The notes under the pieces are model-generated. The model made no database searches. It saw only the letters and a program-made list of their open reading frames with translations, and was not told the DNA's origin. The translations under genes were made by a program, and so were the position numbers. Below are positions 27,154-35,973 of a stretch of DNA of 64,000 nt, in pieces. Source of the DNA: Microthrixaceae bacterium (GTDB lineage Bacteria > Actinomycetota > Acidimicrobiia > Acidimicrobiales > Microtrichaceae); assembly GCA_020845705.1 (NCBI GenBank), contig JADLFH010000016.1, positions 1 through 64,000 on the forward strand, given 5' to 3'. Position 1 is the first letter of the stretch. Each line of letters starts with the position of its first letter.

Positions 27154-27912
27154 ATGAGCGAGCCCTGGAGCATGCCGTGGTCCGCACCCGTGTTCAGCCG
27201 GCCCCCACACGCCTGGAAGGGCGTGCGCTCGGTGGTCATGGCCTTCCGACCGGACCCCGACCGACTCGCCGCCGTCCTTCCCCCGATGCTCGAAGCGGGA
27301 GACGGGCTCGGCATGGTGTCGATGCTGAGCTACGGCTGGGGCGACGGCCACCGGACCCACCCCTTCAACGAGGCCGTGGTGCTGGTACCCGTGAAGCTCA
27401 ACGGCACCGAGGGCAACTACGTGCCGTTCATCTACGTCACCACCGACGAGGCGATGATCGCGGGCCGGGAGATGGCCGGCTGGCCCAAGAAGCTGGCCGA
27501 CATCTCCTGGGAGCGCGACGGTGACCGCTTCGCCGGATCGGTCACCCGGTGGGGGGTGACGATCCTCGAGGTGGAGGGCGACCTCTCCACGGCACCCGAG
27601 GACGACGGGTCGATCGCAGCGCTAATGGCCTCCGGGCAGAAGCCGACCTTCAACTACAAGCTGATCCCGGGTCCCGGCCACCGGATCGAGGTGGAGGAGA
27701 TCACCTCGTCCTCGCTTCAGATCCTCCCATCCGATGTAGGAATCGGTGTGGGGCGGATCCGTACGGCGTCATCGGAGGATGATCCGCTCGCGGCACTTGT
27801 CCCGGGCGGAACGGGTCCACTGGTCGCCATGGTTTCGGACAACACGATCCCCCTCGGCGAAGTGGTGCATCGCGTCGAGCACAGCACGACAACACCTCTG
27901 GAGGTGTCGTGA
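27154..27912 (+). CDS. Acetoacetate decarboxylase-like protein
   Basis: A 252-residue ADC-fold protein. EMAGWPKKLADISW carries the Lys-Lys pair that corresponds to the Schiff-base lysine region of acetoacetate decarboxylase; MSMLSYGWGDG and VPFIYVTTDEAM are further family segments. The ATG is preceded by GAGGAGG. Overlap GTGA with the acyl-CoA dehydrogenase couples the two. Many actinobacterial members act on other beta-keto acids or as aldolase-dehydratases, so decarboxylation is only one option. Confidence 0.85.
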   Translation: MSEPWSMPWSAPVFSRPPHAWKGVRSVVMAFRPDPDRLAAVLPPMLEAGDGLGMVSMLSYGWGDGHRTHPFNEAVVLVPVKLNGTEGNYVPFIYVTTDEAMIAGREMAGWPKKLADISWERDGDRFAGSVTRWGVTILEVEGDLSTAPEDDGSIAALMASGQKPTFNYKLIPGPGHRIEVEEITSSSLQILPSDVGIGVGRIRTASSEDDPLAALVPGGTGPLVAMVSDNTIPLGEVVHRVEHSTTTPLEVS

Positions 27913-29117
27913 ACGGCCCGCTGGGGTTGAGCTCCGCTCAGTGTGAGGCGCGTGAGTGGGCGAAGGAGTTCGCGCGTCGCAGCATCGCCCCCCGTGCCCT
28001 GGAGCTCGACGACAACCCCGACTCGCCCGAACGCGATGCGTTGTTGAGAGAGGCCGCGGCCGCAGGGATCCTGGGTGTCTCGTTGCCCGAGGTGTTGGGC
28101 GGAAGCGGAATGGACCAGATCTCGGGCGCGCTGGTGACCGAGGAGCTGGCCGCGGCGTGCAGCGGCTGCGCCGTGCTCTTCGGCGCGACCACGTTGGGGA
28201 TGCTGCCGATCCTCCTGTCGTTCGACCCGGGCCTCATCGGCCGATTCGTGATGCCCCTGGTGGAGTCGTGGAACACCGACGAACCGAAGGTCGCGGCTCT
28301 GGCGGCGACCGAGCCGGAGATGGGATCGGACTTCATCATGGGCCACCCCACCGGCCGGCAGGGCACCCGCGCACGCAAGGTCGATGGGGGCTACGAGCTG
28401 AGCGGTACCAAGGTCTTCATCTCCAACGGGTCCCTGGCCGAGGTGGTCACGGTGTTCGCCCGGCTCGACCCGCCTCTCACCGGTGTCTCGAATCCTGTGA
28501 GAGAGAACATGGTCTGTCTCGCGGTGCCTGCGGACTCGCCGGGGTTCTCGGTGGGTCAGGTGTTCGACAAGATGGGCCAGCGCGCGTGCCCCGCCGCCGA
28601 GTTGGTCTTCGACGAGGTCTTCGTTCCAGAGGAGAACCGTGTAGGCGCGGAGGGCGACGGTTGGAAGATCAACCGGACCGTCATGAGCGTCACCCGTTCC
28701 CCGGTGGGTGCGATCGCGGTGGGGATCGCCCGCAGCGCCTTCGAACACGCCCTCACCTACGCCGAGGCCCGGGTGCAGGGCGGGTCGCCCATCGTCGGCC
28801 ATCAGGCGACACAGCTCATGCTGGCCGACATGGCGATCCGGGTGGACGCCGCGCGTCACCTCGTGCACGAAGCGGTGCGTGCGATCGAGTTGGGCCAACC
28901 CAGCCTCAGGTTGTCGTCGATGGCCAAGACCTTCGCCTCCGACGCCGCAGTCGCCAACGCGCTCGATGCCGTCCAGATCATGGGTGGCTATGGCTACATG
29001 CGCGAGTACGGCGTGGAGAAGCTGCTGCGCGACGCCAAGCTCACCCAGATCTACGAAGGCACCAACCAGATCAACCGCTTCGAGATCATGGAGTCGCTCG
29101 CTGCCGAAAGGGCCTGA
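27909..29117 (+). CDS. Acyl-CoA dehydrogenase
   Basis: A 402-residue FAD flavoprotein of the acyl-CoA dehydrogenase family. Features include LAATEPEMGSD at the flavin site, TKVFISNGSLAEV, the Arg/Gln-rich QIMGGYGYMREY and the catalytic base Glu383 in IYEGTNQINR. It oxidises an acyl-CoA to the enoyl-CoA and passes electrons to ETF. Translationally coupled to the ADC-like gene by GTGA; a palindromic repeat follows the stop and may end the transcript. Confidence 0.92.
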   Translation: MNGPLGLSSAQCEAREWAKEFARRSIAPRALELDDNPDSPERDALLREAAAAGILGVSLPEVLGGSGMDQISGALVTEELAAACSGCAVLFGATTLGMLPILLSFDPGLIGRFVMPLVESWNTDEPKVAALAATEPEMGSDFIMGHPTGRQGTRARKVDGGYELSGTKVFISNGSLAEVVTVFARLDPPLTGVSNPVRENMVCLAVPADSPGFSVGQVFDKMGQRACPAAELVFDEVFVPEENRVGAEGDGWKINRTVMSVTRSPVGAIAVGIARSAFEHALTYAEARVQGGSPIVGHQATQLMLADMAIRVDAARHLVHEAVRAIELGQPSLRLSSMAKTFASDAAVANALDAVQIMGGYGYMREYGVEKLLRDAKLTQIYEGTNQINRFEIMESLAAERA

Positions 29118-29143
29118 GCACCACGAGGCCGGCTGGTCGAGGT

Positions 29144-29222
29144 GAGTAGTCCCAAGGCGAGTAGTCCCAAGGGCGAACTTGCGTACGGATCCGGCGCCGG
29201 GCGACGGAAACGTACGCAAGTT
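29144..29222. repeat. Dispersed palindromic repeat, family B copy 1
   Basis: AACTTGCGTACG (29176-29187) and CGTACGCAAGTT (29211-29222) form a perfect 12-bp inverted repeat with a 23-nt GC-rich loop. Directly before it the 14-bp sequence GAGTAGTCCCAAGG occurs twice (29144-29157, 29159-29172). The 47-bp palindromic part recurs at 41833-41879 with the same length and nearly the same loop. Confidence 0.85.
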
Positions 29223-29313
29223 GGCGGGACTCGCCGAGCCGTCTGGCACAACGAAACCACCAGGCAACCCGGCCCCACCCCCAACCGACCACTGCCCCCT
29301 GGGAACCGACCGT

Positions 29314-32112
29314 CTAGATGACGACCTCGATCGACACACCGACACAGCGGTCGGCGGGAATCGGCTGCCATTCGGTCGGGGCGTAGGCGAGGTGGCCGTA
29401 GCCGCCGGCCAGCCCCAGAGGCTTCACCACGCCGGGCTCCACCTCGTTCGGCCCGTCGCCTCCGGGGAACATGAACCCCTCGAAGCCGTTGTAGACGGTC
29501 AGCGCGCCGGGCCGCTGCGCGGGGCTGATGCGGACCGCCACCGTGAAGGAGCCGTGGTCGTTCCACACCCGGACTTCCTCGTCGTCGTCGACGCCCAACT
29601 CGGTGGCGTCGTGCGTGTTCATCAGCAGGAACGGCTTGCCGCGGTGGGTCTCCAAGAGCACGGGGTTGGTGGTGTTCATCGCGTGGATCGACCAACGGTT
29701 GTGGCCGCTGGAGAGCTGGAAGCGGTGATCGGCGCCCCCCAGCGGTGGCGGCTCCTTGTGCGCCGGCAGTGCTTCGCCCGCGGCCATGAACCAGGGGTGC
29801 TCCAGTAGGAACTGGGCCCGGCGGGTCAACGTGGGGTAGGGGTGTCCCAGCTCCACGTGGTTCCGCAGCGGCACATGGGTCTCGTCCTCGGGGAACGGTG
29901 AGGCCTGCCCCTGGGCCATCGCCATCATCCCCCAGTCGGCGTAGCGGGTGAAGCCGTCGCGTCGGAGGGTCTCGAGTGACGTGCCGGCCGGCAGGTTTCC
30001 GATCATCTCGGCGTCACGGATCATCTCGTCGGCCAGATCCTCTTCGTTGCGGATCGCCCCGCCGAATGTGAACTGCCCGACCAGCTCGTCGAATCGGTGG
30101 ACGGTGCCGCCCGCGCCCTGGTACGACTCCACGCCCCGTGCATGTGCGCGCCGGGCCAGCGACTCCAACAGTTCGGTGAGGATCCACCACTCACCGCGTG
30201 CCTCCCCCGGCGGGTCGACGGCCGCGTCGCTGAAGGCGAGGGTCATCGTCCACGGCGTCTGCATGCCGAAGCCGGTCTTCTCGTAGGTCCCCGCCGCGGG
30301 CAGGACGATGTCGGCGTAACGAGCCGTCTCCGACATGCGGATGTCGATGACCACGATCTTGTCGAGTTGAGGCCAAAGACGCTCCAGCAGGACCGCCTTG
30401 CCTCCTCTCGTTCGGCGCAACATGTTGCCGGCGATCTCGATCAACACCCTTGGAGGGTGCTGGTCGTCGGGACGGTTCACGCCGTTCCACCAACCCTGGG
30501 CCTCGGCCTCGGCCAGGTAGTCGCCGAAGGAGCGCAGCCCGGTGCCGGCCAGAGCCGGGCTGTCCATCCTCTCGGCGAACCCGGCGTGGCGGTACCAGAA
30601 GAAGGCGGGTGGAACCATCCCGATTCCGGAGGACAGCATCCGCATCATCTGGCCGGTGGCGAGCTCGGGGGTGAGCGTCTCGTCGGCCTCCTGGAGCATC
30701 GTGCGAGTGGCGTTGAGCATCTCCACCAGCGAAGTGGTGGCCTCCACGCCGGTGGTGGGTTTCGACATGGCCAGCAGGTGGCCGTCGAAGAGGCCCGTCG
30801 CCCAACCGCCCACACCCGCGCCCTTGCGGCCCCAGTTGCCGGTCAACCCCAGCAACAGGAGCACCGAGCGCGCGATCAGGTCGCCGTGGAAGTACTTGGA
30901 CATCCCGCCGGGCACCAGCACGTGGGTCCGCCCGCTTGCCACCTGGCGGGCGAGGGTGCGGATCGTTCCCGCCTCGACCCCGCATACAGCCACGGCCTGC
31001 TCGGGTGTGTGGTCACGGTCGAGTTGGCGATGCAGGACGGCCAACAGCGGCTCGGCCTCCACCTCCGTGCCGTCGTGGAGGGCGACGCTCCAGCGTCCCT
31101 CCAGCTCCACCGTCGAATCGCGGGAGTTCGCCCACAGGTCACGCGGGTCGGCGGCCGTGGGTCCTTCCTCCGCGGTGGCCAGCAGGAAGCGGTCGTCGCG
31201 CCCGCCGGCGACAAGATCCGACTCCCGCAGGAAGCGGCCGTCGTCGGTTCGTACCAACAGCGCCAGGTCGGTCTGTGAGGACACGAACTCCGTGTCGATG
31301 AGGCCTTCGTCGAGCACCACTTGGCACATGGCGAGCGCGAACGCCGCGTCGGTGCCGGGACGCACCGGGACGTGGAGGTCGGCGTGGCTGTGGCTCGGGC
31401 TCACATCGGGCGAGATCAACACCACCTGTGCGCCGTGGTAGCGGGCCTCGGGTATGTAGTGGAACACCGGGATCGTGGTGAAGGCCGGGTTCGAGTGCCA
31501 CATGAGGATCGTGTCGCTGTGGAAGAGATCGTCATAGGAGTACGTGGGGTAGAACTTGCCGTAGACCTGATGGAAGCCGGCCCAGAAGTCGTTGATCGAG
31601 CCGTTCACGTCGAGCACCGTTGCGCCCAGGGTGGTTCCGAACCGAAGCGCGGGCGCAACCATCCCGATCTCCGGCGAACCTTCCTGCACCACCGCCTCGG
31701 GACCGATCTCGTCGATCGCGTCGAGGATCGCATCTGAGATCTCCTCCAGAGCCTCGCCCCAGCCAATGCGCTCCCAGCGTCCGCTTCCGCGGTCGCCGAC
31801 CCGGCGCATGGGGTGGACCAGCCTGTCGGGGGAGTGGAGTTGGCTGCTCCAGGCCAGACCCTTTTGGCACACGAGCGGGTTCATGTCGGGCACGCCCGGC
31901 TCCATCACCGGGAGGTTGCCGGAGGACTCCTCGCGCACAACGATCCCGTCGCGGACGAAGGCGTTGAGCGAGCAGCTCCCGGGAAGGCAGTCGACACAGT
32001 GACTCACCTTCACCACCCGATCCCAGGGGCCGCCGGCTCGTTTGCGGTAGGCGGCCTCGGTGGCAGTGTCGGCGCGATGTCGGGCGATGGGTGCGGTGGG
32101 CGGCTTGTTCAT
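29314..32112 (-). CDS. Molybdopterin oxidoreductase, type II DMSO reductase-like catalytic subunit
   Basis: A 932-residue bis-MGD enzyme. The N-terminal iron-sulfur motif is His38-x3-Cys42-x4-Cys47-x34-Cys82 (SHCVDCLPGSC...VCQKG); the His ligand is the mark of the NarG/ethylbenzene-dehydrogenase branch, but the second spacer has one residue more than usual. NDF near residue 165 could supply the Asp ligand to Mo. The C-terminal MoCo domain ends with YNGFEGFMFPGG. No Tat signal is visible, so it is probably cytoplasmic. No Fe-S, heme or chaperone gene adjoins. ATG overlaps the tetR stop (ATGA); extension upstream of 32112 is non-coding. Confidence 0.87.
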   Translation of the reverse strand: MNKPPTAPIARHRADTATEAAYRKRAGGPWDRVVKVSHCVDCLPGSCSLNAFVRDGIVVREESSGNLPVMEPGVPDMNPLVCQKGLAWSSQLHSPDRLVHPMRRVGDRGSGRWERIGWGEALEEISDAILDAIDEIGPEAVVQEGSPEIGMVAPALRFGTTLGATVLDVNGSINDFWAGFHQVYGKFYPTYSYDDLFHSDTILMWHSNPAFTTIPVFHYIPEARYHGAQVVLISPDVSPSHSHADLHVPVRPGTDAAFALAMCQVVLDEGLIDTEFVSSQTDLALLVRTDDGRFLRESDLVAGGRDDRFLLATAEEGPTAADPRDLWANSRDSTVELEGRWSVALHDGTEVEAEPLLAVLHRQLDRDHTPEQAVAVCGVEAGTIRTLARQVASGRTHVLVPGGMSKYFHGDLIARSVLLLLGLTGNWGRKGAGVGGWATGLFDGHLLAMSKPTTGVEATTSLVEMLNATRTMLQEADETLTPELATGQMMRMLSSGIGMVPPAFFWYRHAGFAERMDSPALAGTGLRSFGDYLAEAEAQGWWNGVNRPDDQHPPRVLIEIAGNMLRRTRGGKAVLLERLWPQLDKIVVIDIRMSETARYADIVLPAAGTYEKTGFGMQTPWTMTLAFSDAAVDPPGEARGEWWILTELLESLARRAHARGVESYQGAGGTVHRFDELVGQFTFGGAIRNEEDLADEMIRDAEMIGNLPAGTSLETLRRDGFTRYADWGMMAMAQGQASPFPEDETHVPLRNHVELGHPYPTLTRRAQFLLEHPWFMAAGEALPAHKEPPPLGGADHRFQLSSGHNRWSIHAMNTTNPVLLETHRGKPFLLMNTHDATELGVDDDEEVRVWNDHGSFTVAVRISPAQRPGALTVYNGFEGFMFPGGDGPNEVEPGVVKPLGLAGGYGHLAYAPTEWQPIPADRCVGVSIEVVI

Positions 32113-32741
32113 TGATCCGATGTCCGATCGTTGAAGAGGAGTTCGATCGATGCGGCGAGCAGCTCGAAGTGCTCGTCGAGGTTCACCTCGGGATCGGCCT
32201 GTCTGGCGATGAAGAGACCGTCGACCGACGCCATGGTCAGCACCGCGGCGCGTCGGACGAAGGTCTCGTCGTCGAGGCCGTGCAGCGCGAGGAACATGGT
32301 GAAGCCCCGTTCGATGCGTTCGAGGCTGCGTTGTCGCACGGTGAGGAAGATGCGACGCGCTCGGGGCTCGTCTGCCCGGCTTTCGAGCGCGAGCATGAGT
32401 CCGAATCGGAGGAAGTCGGGGTGGTCGATGAGGCTGCCGGCTTCGTGTCTGAGCACGGCGGCGACCATCTCGCGGTGTGTCATGGTCGGCGTGAGTTGGA
32501 CCGACTCGTCGAGCCCGGCCTCCCACTCGTCGAAGCTGCGCTGGATCACCGCTGCGATGAGGTCGTCCTTGTTGCCGAAGTGCCAGTAGATGGAGCTGAC
32601 CGGCAGCCCCGACCGCTCACTCACGAGCGAGACGGTGGTGCCCTCGTAGCCGCGTTCCGCCGCTATCTGGATGACCGCGTCAAGGATGCGTTGTCGCGAC
32701 TCCTCGCCCTGCTGGTGGCGCCGGGGCGTCTTGGGTCCCAT
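32109..32741 (-). CDS. TetR family regulator coupled to the molybdoenzyme
   Basis: A 210-residue TetR protein: HTH at about residues 17-60 (ILDAVIQIAAERGYEG, VSSIYWHFGNKDDL), then the ligand-binding helices. Its stop overlaps the molybdoenzyme start, so it probably controls its own operon. No RBS precedes the ATG, but a TATCTT -10 box (32754-32749) stands 7 nt upstream, which fits a leaderless transcript, a common form in actinobacteria. Upstream in-frame sequence is not protein-like. Confidence 0.9.
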   Translation of the reverse strand: MGPKTPRRHQQGEESRQRILDAVIQIAAERGYEGTTVSLVSERSGLPVSSIYWHFGNKDDLIAAVIQRSFDEWEAGLDESVQLTPTMTHREMVAAVLRHEAGSLIDHPDFLRFGLMLALESRADEPRARRIFLTVRQRSLERIERGFTMFLALHGLDDETFVRRAAVLTMASVDGLFIARQADPEVNLDEHFELLAASIELLFNDRTSDQ

Positions 32742-32857
32742 AGCGACAAAGATACTCGTCGCTGGAGCGATGGTTCCAGGGAATTCGGAAGATCGCCGAC
32801 ACCATCGTGAGTCCACCTGATAGCGTCGGCAAACCGAGTAATGGGGAGAGAACTCTG

Positions 32858-33466
32858 ATGTCAACAACACGCTCACGTGCGCGCGCATGCGCAGCAGTCC
32901 TGCTCGGGCTCGCCACCCTGGTCGGTGTCGCCTGCGCGCCGCAGCCCACCGCGCCCTTTTACGGCATCACCTTCAACGCGCCGTCGGTCGGCTACATCGG
33001 CCAGACCTTCACGCCCACCGCGAAGGCGACCTCCGGTCTGCCTGTCCAGCTTGCGCTCGACCCGACTAGCACCGGCTGCTCCTTCGTCGATGGCATCGTG
33101 AGCTTCGAGAGCATCGGCTCGTGTGTCATCAACGCCAACGAGCCCGGCGATGCGACCCATCTCCCGTCCAAGCAGGTCCAGCGCACGATCAGGGTCTACG
33201 AGTGCCCTCCGCTTCGTGAGGGTCTGTGGACCGGTCCGCAGAACATGTCGGCCTACGTGTACGTCGCGGGCAACGTCTTCTACGGCACGATCGACCTCTC
33301 GGCCTTCGGCGCGGGCGTCCAGCCCTTCCAGGGCACCGTCGAATGTCAACGGGCCACCATGGTCTTCAACGGCGTCTCGTTGGCCGGCACGCTGTCGCCC
33401 GACGGGTCGACGCTGTCGAGCAGCTACCAGGGCATCGCCATCGTGCTGCACGCCCCGGCGGCCTGA
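32858..33466 (+). CDS. Ig-like-fold lipoprotein
   Basis: A 202-residue exported lipoprotein. The signal peptide ends in lipobox LVGVAC. Residues about 30-110 resemble the bacterial Ig-like repeat with ATSGLPV, TGCSFVDGIVSF, GSCVINANEPGDATHLP and a final strand TIRV. The C-terminal part (YVYVAGNVFYGTIDL to GIAIVLHA) is beta-rich and unknown to me. The ATG follows GGGGAGAG. It stands alone between the divergent tetR and the convergent membrane protein gene. Confidence 0.8.
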   Translation: MSTTRSRARACAAVLLGLATLVGVACAPQPTAPFYGITFNAPSVGYIGQTFTPTAKATSGLPVQLALDPTSTGCSFVDGIVSFESIGSCVINANEPGDATHLPSKQVQRTIRVYECPPLREGLWTGPQNMSAYVYVAGNVFYGTIDLSAFGAGVQPFQGTVECQRATMVFNGVSLAGTLSPDGSTLSSSYQGIAIVLHAPAA

Positions 33467-33554
33467 ACACCGGCTGCCGTCGCCGCCCCGGCGGCATACG
33501 CCAGACGCCACATCACCTCGAGGTCTCTTCCCGATAGTCGCACGGTGAGCTCTT

Positions 33555-34700
33555 TCAGCGAATGGCGGCGTTCGTAGCGGGCGTGTAGGTGATGTGATCG
33601 ATGTGGAACTCGAGGTAGCCGAACGGCGCCTCGCCCTCGGGGTGCCACCACCCCTGGCCGAAGGTCGCCACCCGTGAGCCGGAGAAGTCCCTGTAGTCGG
33701 CCAGCGGAGTCGACCAGCGCTGCGGGAGCAGGGTCTTGTCGGCCATGGTCCGGTAGCGGTCGTCGGAGACGAAGTCGACGAGTTGGTCGTCGTCGTCGAA
33801 GATCAGCTCGGCCCTCACCGTGTGGCCCGCGTTCGTGTAGACGGCACGGACACGACGTTCACCCAGGATCGTCCATTCGATCGGTGCGTCGGCCAGGGCG
33901 CCAGGGGCCATGATGCACATGTCGTTGAGCAACGTCACCGTCTCTGCGCGGTCCATCTCGGGGCCCTTGGCATCGACGACGGTCAGCAGCGACGCCACCT
34001 TCACACGCATGGTCGCAGCGGACCCTTCATAGACGTGGAGCACGTCGGCGGGAACGCCTCGCATCGTCGCGTCCATGTAGAAGACCCGGCCGAGCCCGGA
34101 TCCGTAGGTGTTGACCTGCTCGCCTCGCCAGGGCATCCACGCTTCGTCGGGACCGCTTCGGATGCGCCCGTGGATGACGGCCCGGAACCCGCCGACCCGG
34201 GGTTTGCCGATGGCGCCGACCGCAGCGATGTAGCGAGCAACGACTGCGGGCAGATGCGCGAGGTCCTCCGGTTGGAGAAGGGCGGCCGGATCACCGGAGA
34301 CGGCCGGCTTCGCGCTGAACGGGGCGCTACGGCGGCGGTACTCGGATCGCAGACCCGTCGGGCCCTCGGCGAAGAACCCGAACATGACAGCAACGAGAAG
34401 GATGACGTTGCCGACGGTGCCGGCCTTCGCGTCGGACCATGACGTGATGATGACGGCCTGGGAAAGGACGACCGCGACGATGCCGACGATCCACCACCAC
34501 GTCACCCGCGAGGCGAACAGAACCCCGGTCGTGGTGACCACGACACCAGCGGCCAGCCAGGCAAATGCCATTCCCTTGCCGATGGGCTCGGAGAGTTGTG
34601 CCACCTCTGTCCATCCGAATCCCTTGGCGACGCCGAGCAGGTGGATGAGTCCATGGATCACGATCAGTGCTGCGACAACCCAGTGGACGGCGTGTCTCAT
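33555..34700 (-). CDS. Membrane protein with DUF6544-like domain
   Basis: A 381-residue protein with four N-terminal membrane helices (about residues 4-24, 42-62, 68-88, 95-112) and a soluble C-terminal half. That half has PAVVARYIAAVGAIGKPRV near 150, MPWRGEQVNTYG, GRVFYMDATMRGVPADVLHVY and WWHPEGEAPFGYLEF, which I associate with the DUF6544/DUF6920 family; its function is not known. A palindrome sits over its promoter about 70 bp upstream. The stop is convergent with the Ig-like lipoprotein gene. Confidence 0.75.
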   Translation of the reverse strand: MRHAVHWVVAALIVIHGLIHLLGVAKGFGWTEVAQLSEPIGKGMAFAWLAAGVVVTTTGVLFASRVTWWWIVGIVAVVLSQAVIITSWSDAKAGTVGNVILLVAVMFGFFAEGPTGLRSEYRRRSAPFSAKPAVSGDPAALLQPEDLAHLPAVVARYIAAVGAIGKPRVGGFRAVIHGRIRSGPDEAWMPWRGEQVNTYGSGLGRVFYMDATMRGVPADVLHVYEGSAATMRVKVASLLTVVDAKGPEMDRAETVTLLNDMCIMAPGALADAPIEWTILGERRVRAVYTNAGHTVRAELIFDDDDQLVDFVSDDRYRTMADKTLLPQRWSTPLADYRDFSGSRVATFGQGWWHPEGEAPFGYLEFHIDHITYTPATNAAIR

Positions 34701-34768
34701 GTCGGGCTCCTTGGCGGCGTGGAAGCGTGCTCGCCCGAAGAGTAGTGAGCGAATTCAGTTTGCATATA

Positions 34769-34784
34769 GCACGTTTGTACGTGC
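34769..34784. promoter_or_regulatory. Palindromic operator upstream of the DUF6544-like gene
   Basis: GCACGTTTGTACGTGC is a perfect 6+4+6 inverted repeat. On the minus strand it falls between TTGAAA and TATATG, candidate -35 and -10 boxes (spacer 19 bp, slightly long) for the membrane protein gene. The nearest regulator is the tetR at 35216. The gap 34701-35215 holds this site plus a repeat cluster and no gene. Confidence 0.5.
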
Positions 34785-35005
34785 ATGTTTCAATCGATGA
34801 TCCGGCGGGGTATCCGTGAGGAGGTGGTTATCTCCAGAGGCGACCTCGACGACACCTCCGAGCCCCTGGGGGTGGGGTCGGTAGCGCAGGTCCAAGCCGG
34901 TATGTCTGTCTCCCGAAGGCGGTACCCTCTCTGCCGGCACATCCTCCACCGCCTGGAATCCCTCAAGAACTGAGGGGGAGTGATCCGGCTGCGGAGGCGC
35001 CCCCT

Positions 35006-35155
35006 CCTGCCTCATACCCCCGGCCCCTGCTGCCTCAAACCGATTCTTGAGGCACGCAGGCCCGGTTTCCGCACCCTGATGCCTCATGAATGAGTTTGAG
35101 GCACAGCGGCCCGGCCCGTCCTGCCTCATGACTCCCGGCCCGTCCTGCCTGAAAG
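35006..35155. repeat. Family A palindrome cluster
   Basis: Several TGCCTCA/TGAGGCA hairpins spaced by GGCCCGG-type links: TGCCTCAAACC to TTGAGGCA at 35031-35054 and TGCCTCATGAA to GAGGCA at 35080-35103, with half-sites CTGCCTCAT at 35008-35015 and 35121-35129. The sequence has the same building blocks as the cluster at 45394-45615. Open frames across it translate to repetitive shadow peptides and are not genes. Confidence 0.8.
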
Positions 35156-35215
35156 CCCCGCGCCCGCTCTCCCGGCAGAAGGGTCGGGGCCGGCACCGCC
35201 GAGCGGTGGGCCAAC

Positions 35216-35833
35216 TCAGCGCAGACCCGGCATCAGGAATTCGCGGAGGAACGCCGCGGTCTGTTCCGGGTCGCTGATGTCGAAGCTCAGCGAGGGCGTG
35301 GCGGCCAGTGAGAACACGACCCGGGCGATCCACTCCGCGGCGCGGCGGATGTCGAGGTCGGCACGCGTCTCGCCGTGGTCCCTCGCGGTTTCGATGAGCG
35401 GCAGGATCGTCTCCATTGCCATCATCAGCAGCTCGCGGGACTCGGTGGTGACGGTCCGAGCCAACGAGTCGGGGTCCACGCGCTGCATCGCGACGCTGAT
35501 CGGGTCCTCCCGGATCAGGCGGATCATGATCCGGGCGACTTCCTCGATCTGAGCGGACAGCCCGTCGATGCGTGAGGTCCTGTCGCGGACCTCCTCGAGG
35601 TAGACGGCGGTGCGACTGGTGACCACCTGGAGGTGCAGAGCCGCCTTGTCGGGGAAGTGCCGGTACACGCTGCGGCGTGACAGACCTGCCTCGCGGGCGA
35701 TGTCCTCCATCGACGTCTTCTGGTAGCCGTAGTGCGAGAAGCACTTCTCGGCGGCGTCGAGGATGCGCTTGGCGTTCGCGGGCTTGTCGTCGTCGCCGGA
35801 TTCGTCGGAGGCGGGAGTCTCTTCTCGCAGCAT
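35216..35833 (-). CDS. TetR family regulator
   Basis: A 205-residue TetR protein with HTH at about residues 22-66 (RILDAAEKCFSHYGY, SRRSVYRHFPDKAAL). It is divergent from the first FAD oxidoreductase gene with a 140-bp intergenic region carrying an imperfect GTGTG palindrome, so it probably controls the FAD-oxidoreductase/SCP2 gene cluster. Its ligand may be a lipid or acyl-CoA; inferred from the neighbours. Confidence 0.92.
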   Translation of the reverse strand: MLREETPASDESGDDDKPANAKRILDAAEKCFSHYGYQKTSMEDIAREAGLSRRSVYRHFPDKAALHLQVVTSRTAVYLEEVRDRTSRIDGLSAQIEEVARIMIRLIREDPISVAMQRVDPDSLARTVTTESRELLMMAMETILPLIETARDHGETRADLDIRRAAEWIARVVFSLAATPSLSFDISDPEQTAAFLREFLMPGLR

Positions 35834-35904
35834 CGTCCCCTCCTCGGTCGGGCGCGCAATCCGCGGCGACGTCTGTCACATGAGCATAGCGCGACGACTC
35901 ACTT

Positions 35905-35934
35905 GCACACTGCACGAATCCTGATAGTGTGTGC
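35905..35934. promoter_or_regulatory. Candidate TetR operator for the FAD oxidoreductase cluster
   Basis: GCACACT (35905-35911) faces AGTGTGTGC (35926-35934) as an inverted repeat. The right arm overlaps TGATAGT, a possible -10 element, about 45 bp before the ATG at 35974. It lies between divergent tetR and the FAD oxidoreductase gene. Confidence 0.45.
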
Positions 35935-35973
35935 CACACCTGAAACGGTCCGCTGACGCCCAGGGGGGCCTCC

